Source: Nageia nagi (taxonomy: Eukaryota; Pinophyta). From it: DNA of 64,000 nt. Position numbers and translations under genes: made by a program. Under the pieces are notes generated by a model. The model had not been told where the DNA came from. It saw only the letters and a program-made list of their open reading frames with translations, and made no database searches. Location of the stretch: the NCBI GenBank assembly GCA_050084985.1, contig JBITNC010000002.1:18848001-18912000 (forward strand), given 5' to 3'. Of the stretch, positions 33,014-44,269 are shown in pieces. Numbering within the stretch: the stretch's first letter is position 1; every line of letters starts with the position of its first letter.

Positions 33014-36000
33014 ACAACATTTTCATCATTTAAGTTAAAGGGCCATCTCTAAATCCTCTCTTGTCATTCTTGTTAAATCATATCATAGGAAAATTAGATT
33101 TGAATGATTCAATATTCTTTGAGTACTCATAGATGGTTTGAGTGAATCAAGTCCTAGGGTTTTGAACCATTCATAGATACATATATAGAACACATGAACA
33201 TGGTATTTTCCTAGAAATATATGGCCATGAGACAAATGAATGATGAATAAATAGTCAAAATACACTAGAAAGATGGTGAGATAGCTAAAAATGAGAAAGA
33301 AATCATTTAAAAGAATGTCAAAATTATATCCAAAATAGATCTAATAGCCTAGAGGGAAATAAATATTATGGCCAAAGAAAGTGCTATATCCCAAAAGAAT
33401 GTTGAGCTCACCAATAAACAAAATAATATAGCATAGAAGGATGTGATGACCATTTCCTTAAATACTCGACTCAAAGCACAACAACAATTGACTGGATTTA
33501 ATGATAACACATTGATAATATAGAAAATTATATTTTAGGAAAGGATTTCTTAGAATCTAAAATACGTATTCTATATTAAATAATACATTCATTATATTTG
33601 AAATACTTTAGCTAAAGTCATGTCCCATTGGGATGGAGATCAAGTAATAATCAATGAAAATAGAAAAGAAAATTGAGCAACAATCATCTTGGTGAACAAG
33701 CTCTTTAATGCTTAGATAAGTACATCCCCATGTCAAAGGAAATAATTCAATACATTTTTTAGCATCCAAAATCTTAAACTTAGAGGAATTGGTCAAAGAA
33801 GGAGAGAGATATAAAGAATTCCTTATAAATGACTATAATACTAAACAAGTAGATTGTGCATCATTGGTTTTAGAAGGGTTCCCATGTTTTTAGAGTTAGG
33901 ATGATTCCATATTGACCAATGAAGAATTCTAAAGAGTCTTTGAAATAAATGCAAATGATATTAAAGTGTTTACCTTATGGATAGTCTCATATCTTAGTCT
34001 GATATCTTAGTCTGGGTGATCCATTGACCTTGTAAAATATTTTCATAGGTCTCATTTTGTACTTACATTACATTTTAAAAAATATAGATATTATTTAGAT
34101 ACTTATTATATACAATAATAGAAAATTTTAGGGTTCTCAAGATATGACATCAATATATTGCAAGGCAATTGATGGGAGATGAATAAATTATCTCAAATAT
34201 ACTATCTCCTAGATGTGGCTGATTTTTTACATCAATATTATACTAGGGAATCTTGAAGATGGATTAAAAAACATATTGGCTTGTGTGGTGAATCAACATG
34301 TAACATCTTGTATGAAAATCAAAGGAAATATACTACTTATTGAGAAATGAGCATGATGATATTATACTACAAGGAGTTGAATCCCAATGGTAATAAATAC
34401 ACTTTTTTCTAAGTGATGAAGGTGAATATGTCATCAAGTGGAGTTATAAGTTATAACACCCACAATGTTATAGAAAGAGATACTCTTGACCTAGTTATAG
34501 AAATAATGAATCTAAGCTATAAGATCATTTACCTAATAACCTTCTCGATGTGAATATAGGTAACAAATATGTGGTTATAGTTCATATTAGTCTTTAAAAG
34601 AAAGAGATGGATGATGAGATGACTGATTAAATCAAACCAAGCATTTTGCATGATGGGGGAACTCTAGTATTTTGGGACTTTCCTAAATAATAGTCTAAGT
34701 TTTATTTAAAGGTTATCTCTTAATATAATTTGCATGTAACAATTCTCTAAAATATGAGTTAATTAAATGATTTATTTTTCATGTGAAGATTAACCATAAA
34801 TATATGTTACCTTGATGTAATGTGGGAAAACTATTTTGATATTTTCCCTTTAGAATTATTATTAAATATTCTATTCAATACCAAACATAATATGTTTGAT
34901 CTTTCTATGTTTATTATTTTTAGTTGTTCTTAGATTTTCATGTTACACTTATGTATGCACTTCATGATTATTGAGATAGGCATTACATAGTTTGTATTTA
35001 TTATTTATGTGTGATAAAGGTATCTTGAAGAGGTGATGTGAGTAATGGATACTAATTTGAATGGTCTTTGTAGTTATTCCACTTAATTATGCCTATGCTA
35101 GTCAAGGATATTTATTTTGATTCCTTTCCTACAATTTCATCTCTTTTGTTCCTTTCCTACACTTTGTCCTACATGGATCTAGAATAGTCATTCTCCCTTA
35201 TGGAAACTCCAGCCTAATAGACAAGGTACCAACCTCATTTGAAGGTTAAATTACAAATAGAAATTCATCCATAATGGCTTGATTGATTATGATTTATGGA
35301 TGTGTGAATATTACGCAATATTGATCAACAATAATCATGCATATAATAAATATTTTCCTTTGTATATTATCATTGATTACATTGTACTCGGATAACCACC
35401 ATGAATCCTCCTAAATATCATCATGACCATCACTACTAATAATTCCACTAGAATCCTACCATACAACAACCATCTCAAAATTCATGTCTATATCCCATTC
35501 CCCTAGTTCATAGGAATAGCTAGTACCTAAGCTATTAAATCCATTTCTTCCTTTAGTTTCATGCATGAGACAATATCTTGAGACATAATGGGGGCCTTAT
35601 CAAGATTTGGAAATCTATCTTGATGAATGATTTGGAGTGACCTTATTAACATCACAAGGTGCATTCAACTAATAATCTAACATATTATTAACATAATCTT
35701 CCTCCATGGAAAATTTATTATATGAACATAAATATGCAAAAGAACATCATGGAATAATATGAACTTATCAATATTTAAAAACATAGAAAAAGTGATTTAT
35801 TGAGAAAAATTCAACTTTTTTTTAGTCTATCCAAACATGGAAAAGGAATACTAATTTTTATGATATTCCACATTTTATTATAGGGAAGTATAAAAGTAAA
35901 AGTAATCCCCATTAAAGCTTCTTCATAAGCAAATTTAATTGACATAAAAGAAAGAAATAAGGAAGAATACACATTTCATGCACACTTCACTTTAACATTG

Positions 36001-37659
36001 TTCTAAAACATATGACGTAAGGACTCTAAAGCATTATAGAATGAGAATATTAGGTCTACAACAATAACATAATTTTGATGATAACTAAGGAGAATGCCTT
36101 GATATAATAGGTTCCATGCAAAAAAGGAATAACAAGGTTTATTTTATGAGGCCCAAGTAAGCTAAAATGTTGCTTTGCATCTAGTTTGAGTAATAGCTAG
36201 GTGCAATTAGTCATTAAGCTTAGAACCAACTGGAAGAAAAGGGGATTGAAAAAAGTAACTAAATCAATCTATATAATTGAGAAAACAAGTTTCAAATATG
36301 TTGATCATAAAATGTAATTTTATGAAGCATAAATGATTTTTTAATAATCATAACATCAAAAGTTATTTTATCTACATTGTTTAGATAAAATAAGTATTTA
36401 AAAACTCCTAGGAATCAAATCCCATATTTGTTGAGAAAAACATTAGCAAGTGCAATAATTCTCATCTTCAAAAGCATTGCGTATGAATCCACTAAAAATT
36501 ATGTAGATGAGTTTATTGATAATAAATAATAGATGACCACCAAACACTAGGAGAATTAATAGATATGCTTTTATAGATGTCATGCCCTTTCCAATGAAGC
36601 CAAGGTGTGAGTTTTTGTCATGTTCATAATATACTTTGAATTAAAAAATACCTAGGGACTTCAATAAATATTAAAGAAACTAAAATGAATGCAAAATCCA
36701 TTTAACCTTCATATGATCAATAATTTAGTATAAGTTAAGAAGAAATAAAATGATCACTAATCATTTTTATTCTTTCATTCCTTTGACAACTCATAAAATC
36801 CACTTTGGATAGAGAGTTATACAATGGTATCAATAATCCAAGACCACCATTCCACCAAATATTTTTGTAAGACATTACAAATGCTAAGAAACCTAGTGAA
36901 ATACTTGTTTAAGATAATAAATGGTCTACAAAAATTCCTTTATAATTTTTTCTAATTGATGATAAGTGGTTTGAGATGGAACACAATAAAAAGTATAATA
37001 CAAATGAGTGGTTGCAAACATTTTTAAATAAATCTTAAGCTCACTTGATAAAGAAAGATTCTTGGAAAGATAAAATTTTAATTATTTTTCTTTTTTTTTA
37101 TAATTAAAAACCCTAAATTTGAGAGATTGAGTCTTAAAATATAAAGGATATGTGTATAAAATTAAAAAATTTAACAACTTGAATCTAGTTTGACTTAAAC
37201 TATTCAAGTTAGACATGCATTGTTAGTAGTGATTTCTTGTAATAATAAATCTTATACCATTGAATAATTAATTTTAAATTTTTACTACTCATCAACCTAT
37301 AGGTAAAAGAATGATTAATTTTAAATGAGTTCAATAATAACCTCATATTGGATATTGTGAAGTTAAATTTCCTTAAGCAAGTAGCTTGAAACATGAATTG
37401 TAAGAAGTTATATAAAACCCTTCATAATAAGTACAAAAGGATATTGTCTAAGAGAAGAACCACATGTTAGTGATCTAAAAAAACTAAATCTTAAATTTCT
37501 TATTGAAATGTTATCCAAATACTACAGCTTGAAGCAAAGAAAAAATAAAATATCGATGTACAGGATCATACACATTTGCAAAATAAATTTGAACTAAAAT
37601 CCATATTATTATTCTCATTCCAATGCATTATGTCCTCCCAAATATCAAGGATATTATTA
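33014..37659. other. Unassigned decayed AT-rich DNA
   Basis: I can support no gene in these 4.6 kb. On the + strand 33,330-34,660 gives broken but protein-like fragments (for example a WDGDQVIINENRKEN block near 33,630-33,670) that suggest an old coding sequence of unknown kind. Its neighbours give no further hint. The part just left of 37,660 probably includes the start of the 5' LTR of element 3. Confidence 0.4.
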
Positions 37660-38604
37660 TAAATATACTAGTTTTAAGTGAAACTATTATTTTAAAGCCA
37701 AATAATCAAGATTTAATGGGGACTAGGCCCCACCACCCATGTACGAAGTGAAAGGAAAGCTGATGTAGAAATGGCGATCACCAGCATGTGAGATGGGGAA
37801 GCTGATGAATCAAACCACCAATGGATTATGTAATAGATCAACTATGTGAGAAATATAGTGGGGGACACCTATCCAAGCACCCATGGCTAGTGAATCCACC
37901 TCAAAAAGCTACCATTGATCATCATGAGGACCCCTTGATTGCCAATGGAGAGCCTAGCCTCTAGTCAAACTGCTTTGATTGCTATTGGTTAGCTACCAAG
38001 TGGTGCATTTCAATTGTATCCATGTAATTTCAATTGATTTATATGGTTTGCATATTTTTAAAGGTATATAAATTTATTTTATAAGTATTTTAGATAATTA
38101 TTAGGCTAAGTTATTTTTACAAGCATGTGTATTTCCAAAGAGTGATTTTGAGCTTCAGAAGCTGATATTAGGATATTGGTTTAACCATTTGAGCCCAAAT
38201 TTGATCCAAGGTTGGATAACTTGGCCTAAATATTTCTTAGATAAAAAGGCAAGTTGGAGGTGTTCAGGAGGGAGAATTATGGAGAGTTTGGAGAGAAAAT
38301 TTTTTAGTATTTCAAAGTTGAAGTTTTGTGTAATTGTAAGGGGACCTACTGAAGTGTTATGGAGGCCTTTGTACATTGTTCAACATCTACCAAGTGAAGA
38401 GAGATTTTTTTGCTAGATATAGCCCACACTAGGTGAATTAGGGTAAATTGTTGTGTCTCTTTGTGGTGTGTTTTCTTCTCTTATTTTACACATATTCCAT
38501 TTAAATTCTCTAATTCTTCAAGTATTCAAACACTTAATTAATTTGAGTGTAAAATGATCCAAAGAATGAGTTAAAGTAATTTTAAACCTTCTAATTATGG
38601 ATCA
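37660..38604 (+). repeat. 5' LTR of element 3 (left end unresolved)
   Basis: It matches 50,270-51,378 through many phrases such as GGGGACTAGG, CAATTGATTTATATGGTTT, TTTGTGTAATTGT and TCTCTTTGTGGTGTGTTTTC. It ends ATTATGGATCA at 38,604, just before the primer site. The first 200-300 bp expected from the 3' LTR cannot be aligned by eye, so the left boundary may lie nearer 37,385. Confidence 0.8.
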
Positions 38605-38609
38605 TATTT

Positions 38610-38619
38610 TGGTATCAGA
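38610..38619 (+). promoter_or_regulatory. Primer binding site of element 3
   Basis: TGGTATCAGA, five bases inside the 5' LTR, matches the common plant primer site complementary to the 3' end of initiator tRNA-Met (TGGTATCAGAGC). Confidence 0.85.
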
Positions 38620-38796
38620 TAAAAGTTATTTACTTGGGAATTAACCTATATTATTTGTAGTTTTTGGTTGGTGTTTTGGAATTGTTCTTCCATAATTACT
38701 AAATCAAAGAGCAAGAAGGGATAATGAGATATTAGGTAAGGAGATCCATAAATTGGCTTTAGAATATGGCTAAGAAAGTAAAAAGAGCTAGTAGCC

Positions 38797-39700
38797 ATGA
38801 ATTTAGAAGAAGGAACCAAAGTTAAAAAGCAACTTTCAAATCTTATAACTATGTTCAAGAAAATGTCTCTACAATTCCAATCTTTTCAAGAACATCAAAC
38901 TAAGTAAGATAAATATGAAATAACTAGAGTTAATAATATCAATACTGAGAGACAAGAAGATCATGTAAGAATTTCTCATTTAAAATAAAATTTAAATTTG
39001 TTTTGCCTATATTTAATGGTGAAGTAAATGCCAAAAAGTTGGATTATTAGTTAAAACAAATTGAAGTTTATTTTAGAATTCAACATATTATTAATGATGA
39101 AGATAAAATTCAATTAGAAACCATCAAGATGGTTAGTTCAACACTTATTTGGTGGCAAGTTCATCTTCCATTGGAAAATGAGAGTCTTAAGGATTCCATA
39201 TCTACTTGGGATCATTTTATACATTTTCTATGAGAATAATTTTATCTATTCGACCATCAGCAAAAGGCAATTATGGAATGATAAAATTTGTTCTAAAGAA
39301 AAGGACAAAGTATACAAGAATACACAATAGAATTTTGGAAAAGAGATGCTATGATAGGTATTCCTCTCAATACTGAAGATACTCTTCTTAAATATATAGG
39401 TGGTTTGCATAATTATTCGAAGCATAAATTGTTGATTTTCATTTCAACTGGATTAGATAATGTTTGTGTACAAGCCACACACTTAGAAGAAAGGGTAAAA
39501 TTTGTAATATAAGGAAATAAGAAAAATGATTCTAATAAAAATTTTGAAAAAATAAAAGGGGAAAACTAGGGGAAAAACTACTTCCATTATTCAAAAAGAA
39601 AAATATTAAGATCAATGTACTCATTATAAGAAATAAGGGCATTTAGAGGCTAGGTGTTGGAAATTACACCCTAAGAAACATTCTAAATAATAATGGTAAG
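38797..39700 (+). pseudogene. Element 3 Gag
   Basis: A probable start at 38,797 reads MNLEEGTKVKKQLSNL. The core follows after a frame change, with KLDYxLKQIEVYF (about 39,035-39,075), IWWQVHLPLENESL and STWDHFIHFL. QRKGQSIQEYTIEFWKRDAM (read in parts, about 39,295-39,350), a LLKYIGGLHNY block and QATHLEERV near 39,475 come next. A knuckle-like CTHYKK-GHLEARCWKLHP (39,616-39,672) has lost one ligand. It matches the retrotransposon Gag family. Stops occur throughout. Confidence 0.8.
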
Positions 39701-39819
39701 AAAATAAGTAAGAAGAAACCACTCTTACAAAAGAAGTAGATGATGGGTCTGATGTAGATAAGAAAATCACATGTGTGGCTTTGAAATAATCATCTAATAC
39801 TAATGAGAAAAAGAAATGA

Positions 39820-40442
39820 ATTGAGCTTTTTCATATTAAGGTACAAGCTAACAAAACTAGAATTGATACATTAATTGATCTTAGTTTGCAAGCTAATTTG
39901 ATTGCAGAGGAGTATCTTAAGACACTTGCACTCACTACTCAACTACATCCACATCCATATCCATTGGGATGGGGAAAGAAAAAATTACAAGTTAGTCATC
40001 AATGCAAATTAAGGTTTGGAATTAATATGGATTTCATAGATGAGGTATTACTAAATGTTATTCCTTTGGACATTCATGGGATTATGCTAGGAATTTCTTA
40101 TCTATATGATAGAGATGCTTTGTTTTATAGAAAGGAAAATAAATATAGACTCATTAAGAATGGGAATGAATATATGGTTAATGCTTATCGAAACAAGGAA
40201 AATAATATTTCTTTAATCATTGTAGAAAAAACAAAGAATTTTATTAATGTAGGTCAAAAATATGTTCTTGAAATGTTGAGGTCTCAAAATGAAGTGGAGA
40301 TTATGAAAGCTCTAGATGGATGTGATCTTTGCTATGAAGAAGAAGTGAAAGAGGTAATTTCTAAATTTGAGGATTTATTTCAAGAACCTAAAGAATTTCC
40401 ACCTAAAAGAGATATTCAACATGAGATTCAATTGAATTTATA
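39820..40442 (+). pseudogene. Element 3 protease and RT lead-in
   Basis: The protease starts around NKTRIDTLIDLSLQANLIAEE (about 39,855-39,915), where the active-site D-[ST]-G reads D-L-S. It continues through LGWGKKKLQVSHQCKLRF and LDIHGIMLGISYLY, and an open frame reaches 40,443. The end EVISKFEDLFQEPKEFPP..HEIQL (about 40,345-40,435) is the usual bridge into the RT. The protease is inactivated. Confidence 0.75.
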
Positions 40443-40613
40443 AGTAGGACTTTCTAATATTGGTTTATATAGAAATTTTATCATGGAGAGTGATGAAATT
40501 AAGAAACAAGTTAAGGAGTTGTTTTCAAGAATTAATTAGACCTAATATATCACAATGTGGTTATCCAAATGTGTTAATCCCAAAAGAAAGATGGATCATA
40601 GCATATGTGTGTG

Positions 40614-40620
40614 GATTATA
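40614..40620. repeat. Target site duplication, left copy (GATTATA)
   Basis: GATTATA here and at 41,211-41,217 flank the 590-bp insertion. Extending one base left gives GGATTATA/AGATTATA, an 8-bp site with one transition. Removing the insert and one copy restores the RT codons for CVDYRVL. Confidence 0.8.
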
Positions 40621-41210
40621 TGGGGGGGTTAACTATTAGGAAATGATAAATACCACATGAGTCCTACAAGGGGGTGTTTTTAATATAAAAATGAATTATC
40701 AATATATCATTAAGTATTTTATATGGGGAGGGTGTTAGGGGTGTTTAAAATTCATGCAATATATTTTACTAATATCAAAAATGAGAGGGGGGCATTAGTT
40801 TGAAGCAATGGGGATTATATTTGATTTTTTATTCTAAACCTATTATGACTTCAATTTTTCAAATTCCTTGAACTCTCTTAATAACAATAATTATTTTTAT
40901 TTAGTTGATTATAAACTCCTTTGGATTTTTTATTTGATAAATAATGAATTATGCAAAATAAAATAAAATCTTTTATTTTATTAAGCATTTCATTTCAATT
41001 CAAATTATATATTTATTTGAAAATAAAAAAAAAGAATACAAATATATATTATTTATTATATAGGAGTTGTTATTTATTATTTAGGAGTTTACCATGAGGG
41101 GTTTAATAAATTAAAAAAGAAGGTGGTAAATTTTTAAAATAGGGAGTTTTTTAATAAGCCCATGGACGTAAGTGTTATCAAGGATTTCTATTAAGTGACC
41201 TCCTACGATA
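40621..41210. mobile_element. 590-bp non-autonomous insertion in the RT of element 3
   Basis: It starts TGGGGGGGTTAACTATTAGG. The reverse complement of its end begins TATCGTAGGAGGTCACTTAA, an imperfect terminal inverted repeat (G-rich run, then TTAAC/TCACT, then TTAG/ATAG). The interior is AT-rich with no frame of note. Size, imperfect inverted ends and a 7-8-bp duplication suggest a MITE, perhaps hAT-like (hAT elements make 8-bp duplications). The class is uncertain, but the insertion itself is clear. Confidence 0.7.
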
Positions 41211-41217
41211 GATTATA
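41211..41217. repeat. Target site duplication, right copy (GATTATA)
   Basis: Partner of 40,614-40,620; RT homology resumes with GATTATAGGGTATTA (DYRVL). Confidence 0.8.
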
Positions 41218-41780
41218 GGGTATTAAAAAAATAATAGTAAAGAATAGGTATCCATTACCATGTATTGATGATTTAATGGACCAATTTCAAAAGGATAAAC
41301 TCTACAAAATTTGATTTAAGGATCGGTTATCATCAAGTGTGGGTTAAAGATGAGTATATTTGAAAAACTACTTTTAAAGCAAAATAAGAATTATTTGAGT
41401 GGTTCATTTTATCATTTAGTTTGTGCAATGCACTTGCTACTTTCATAACAGTGATGAATGAAGTTTTGAGACATTTCCTTTATGATTTTGTTATTGTGTA
41501 TTTGGATGATATTCTCATTTATAATAATGATTTAAATGATCATGTGATGTACCTTCATAAGGTGTTTGAAGTATTAAGGGAAGCTAAACTCTTTTTGAAA
41601 ATATCTAAGTGTGGGTTTGTTAGGAAACGCTTAATCTATCTCGATCATATTATTGGTAAAGGCCACTTGAGGATAGATCTTGCCAAGGTAGAGGCTATTG
41701 TGCAATGAACTAGGCCCATTAATGTGAAAGAAATAAGAAGTATTCTTGGAGTAGTGCAATACCTTCATAAGTTTATTAAA

Positions 41781-42300
41781 AAGAAATAGTAGAATGCATT
41801 TGATTTGTTAAAAATAAAAATTAGTAATGATACATTTCTTTCTTTGCCTAATCTTGAACAATCATTTGAAATAGAAACTGATGGAGGTGATTATGCTATG
41901 GGTGTAATTTTATTACAGGATAGACATCTAGTATGTTATCACTCTGAGATGTTCAATAGTATGATAAGAAATATCCCAATTATGATAAAGAATTATTTGT
42001 ATTAGTTCAAAGTGTTAAAAAGTGAAAATATTATTTGGTGGACAAAGAGACAATATTACATACAGATCATTAACCCTTATAGTATCTTCAATCATAGTCT
42101 AAATTGCAACAATCTAGGTATTTATATTGGATGAAATTTTTGTAATAGTTTCATTTAGTGATTAAGTATAAAAAAGGGTTCACAAAATAAGATTACTGAT
42201 ATATTTTCTAGATCTCTAATTGCAATAATTGGTATAATCCTACAAAATAGTTCTTTGATGCATGAAGGCTATAAATAACAATATGTTCTTGATATTGATT
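41781..42300 (+). pseudogene. Element 3 RNase H
   Basis: An open piece at 41,805-42,005 reads LPNLEQSFEIETDGGDYAMGVILLQD, the start of RNase H with the first Asp in ETDGGDYAMG. HLVCYHSEMFNS follows, and after shifts come fragments like YPKYDKELFV-type text and YYLVDKETI. The rest is broken. Confidence 0.75.
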
Positions 42301-42329
42301 TTCAACATATATATTATAGATTGAGTTAT

Positions 42330-42865
42330 GATAATAAAAATTGAAACATTGATCTTCATGTGCATGATGGATTACTTTTTCATTTAGGAAAGCTTTGTAT
42401 TTCTAATGGTGAGAGGAATAATCTTATTAGGGAAGCTCATACTTCTCATATTTCAAGATATTTTGGTATTGGAAAATCTCTTGCTAATTTGCAAAGATAT
42501 TATTATTAGCTTGAAATGTAAGAAAATGTATCTATGTATATTAAAATTTGTATTTTATGTAGTAGAACCAAAGTAAATAATAAGAAACTCGACCTCTACA
42601 TGTCATTGTTAGTTCCTACATGACCTTGGAAAAGTATTTCCATGGATTTTTTTGGAGGTTTTCCTATTTCCAAAAGAGGATATGATTATTTGTATATGGT
42701 TGTGAATTGATTGAGTAAGATGTGTATTTTGATTTCATGTAAAAAGACTATTACGAGTCAAGAAGAAACTAATATTTTCTTCACTTACATGTGGATTCAT
42801 TTTGGTCTTCCTAATTTGATTATTTCTGATAGGGATTCCAAGTTTCTTGGAAGATTTTAAAAATC
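42330..42865 (+). pseudogene. Element 3 integrase, 5' part
   Basis: Visible in order are NNLIREAHTSHISRYFGIGKSL, CILCSRTKV (zinc-binding), PWKSISMDFFGGFP (first catalytic Asp, about 42,640), a SKMCILISCKKTI block, and FGLPNLIISDRDSKFLGRF (second Asp, about 42,825). Homology stops near 42,860 and continues after 49,270. Confidence 0.8.
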
Positions 42866-42879
42866 AAACCTTCCATAAG

Positions 42880-44269
42880 TTCTAGATCTTTTATGACTTG
42901 AATAATCTAATGGTTAATGTCCCCTAAACATTGGTGCCAAATATTTCCTCTAGAACACACATTTGTAGTAAGACACATCTTTGTTGGAACTTGATCCACA
43001 AGGTGGAGATCATCTTTCACTGACCCTTTAACCAACATGGTAAGTCCTTTTTTAATGCATCAAGAGTGTGATTCAAAATAAAATGAGTCCCATTTTCTTG
43101 CAACTTGAATCATGGAGAGAAGGTTCATCCTAAACTTAGCAACATAGAGGATATTTTCAAGAACGTTCCCATGAATCAACACACTCCTAATTCTTTGTAC
43201 TTCAAGAATTGAATTACCTTATATCACAACTACATCTTTTCTATGCTTATGAAAATTTTCAAACTTATCCTTTATAAGGCATAGGTGATTAGTGCAACCA
43301 AAGTCAACAATCGAATCAAACAAGAAGCGAGTCATGGAGTAAAGCTCAATAACAAGTCTAACTTTTATATTCTTCTTCCCTTTGAAGTTCTTTACATTTC
43401 CATTACCCTTATTTTTTTATTCTCTTTTTTTTGTAGCAATCAAATTATTTGTGACCATATATGCTACAAAAGTTATAATTTCCATTGAATTTTACCTTGG
43501 TATTTGGTTTGCTTGCTTTACCTTTTCCATCTCTTTATTTGTTGTAGTAGTTGTTGTTGTTGCACATTTTCTCAAACCTCTTAGAAGAGGAATGATAAGA
43601 TTTCTTTTGATGATTGAACTTATTCTTGAATGGAGTTTTGGTTTCTCCTAAAGCAACATTATTGTCCTTTAGAGAAGAGATCAACACCTTTTTGTTAAGA
43701 GTTTCCTCATGCTTTAGAAGGAGCCTAGAAAGGTTCTTGAGGGAGAAGACTTCTTCTTAATAATCAAGCCTAGTCTTAATTGAAATCACAAAGTTACTAG
43801 ACTTTGAATAAATGATTTGGAGAATGATGAAGATTGTGAACTCATTGTTGATCCAATTGCACCTACAAGCAATAAGTTAGGTCCTAAGTTCAATGATTAT
43901 TTTCAAGTAGATGGCAATATTTTCATCTTTCTCTTGATGAGATTGAAGAAACTTTTGGAGAATAGTGAATTTTATTGAAAAATTAGATCAAAGGTAAATT
44001 TTCTTTAGTCTATCCTAAGCTTCCTTTACCATGGTCAATAACAAAATCATAAGCAGCACTTCATTTGATACTACATGGTAAATCATGGAGGTTACCATCT
44101 CATTCTTCATATTGAATGCTTCAAGTGCCTTCTCATATGTAGAAGAAACTAAGTCCTCATTAACTATTTGCAAAAGCTTCTTTGCATAGAATTCAATTTT
44201 CATTCAAGGTTCCCAATTAGCAAAGTTGGAACCATAAAGAATGTGCTTGGGTAAGAAGGCATCTCCCAT
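42880..44269 (-). pseudogene. Element 4 copia Gag, protease and pre-integrase part
   Basis: ATG at 44,269 begins MGDAFLPKHILYGSNFANWE, a copia Gag start. A knuckle CSIYGHK-FDCYKKK lies near 43,460-43,420. The protease active site reads DFGCTNHLC (about 43,315-43,285) against the normal DSGCTNHM, so the Ser is lost. WHQCLGDIN near 42,930-42,900 equals the WHRRLGHIN pre-integrase motif. Several frame changes occur. The rest of Pol is missing. Confidence 0.8.

Larger units (their letters stand above)
40444..41780 (+). pseudogene. Element 3 reverse transcriptase, split by a 590-bp insertion
   Basis: Before the insertion NIGLYRNFIMESDEIKKQVKELF and an MCVDY-equivalent (about 40,600-40,620) are seen. 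After it DYRVLKK, RYPLPCIDDLMDQF-like text, KFDLRIGYHQVWVKDEYI, and then an open stretch at 41,421-41,708 with VYLDDILIYNNDLNDHVMYLHKVFEVLREAKLFL follow in parts. The catalytic YLDD is at about 41,500. GKGHLRIDLAKVEAI follows. The order matches chromovirus RT. Confidence 0.85.

Noticed and set aside
36830-36930. LINE-like text KNIWWNGGLGLLIPLYNS on the - strand
   Set aside because: It resembles the WGG..GGLG block seen in plant LINEs, but flanking text does not support a LINE RT in order. Too short to call.
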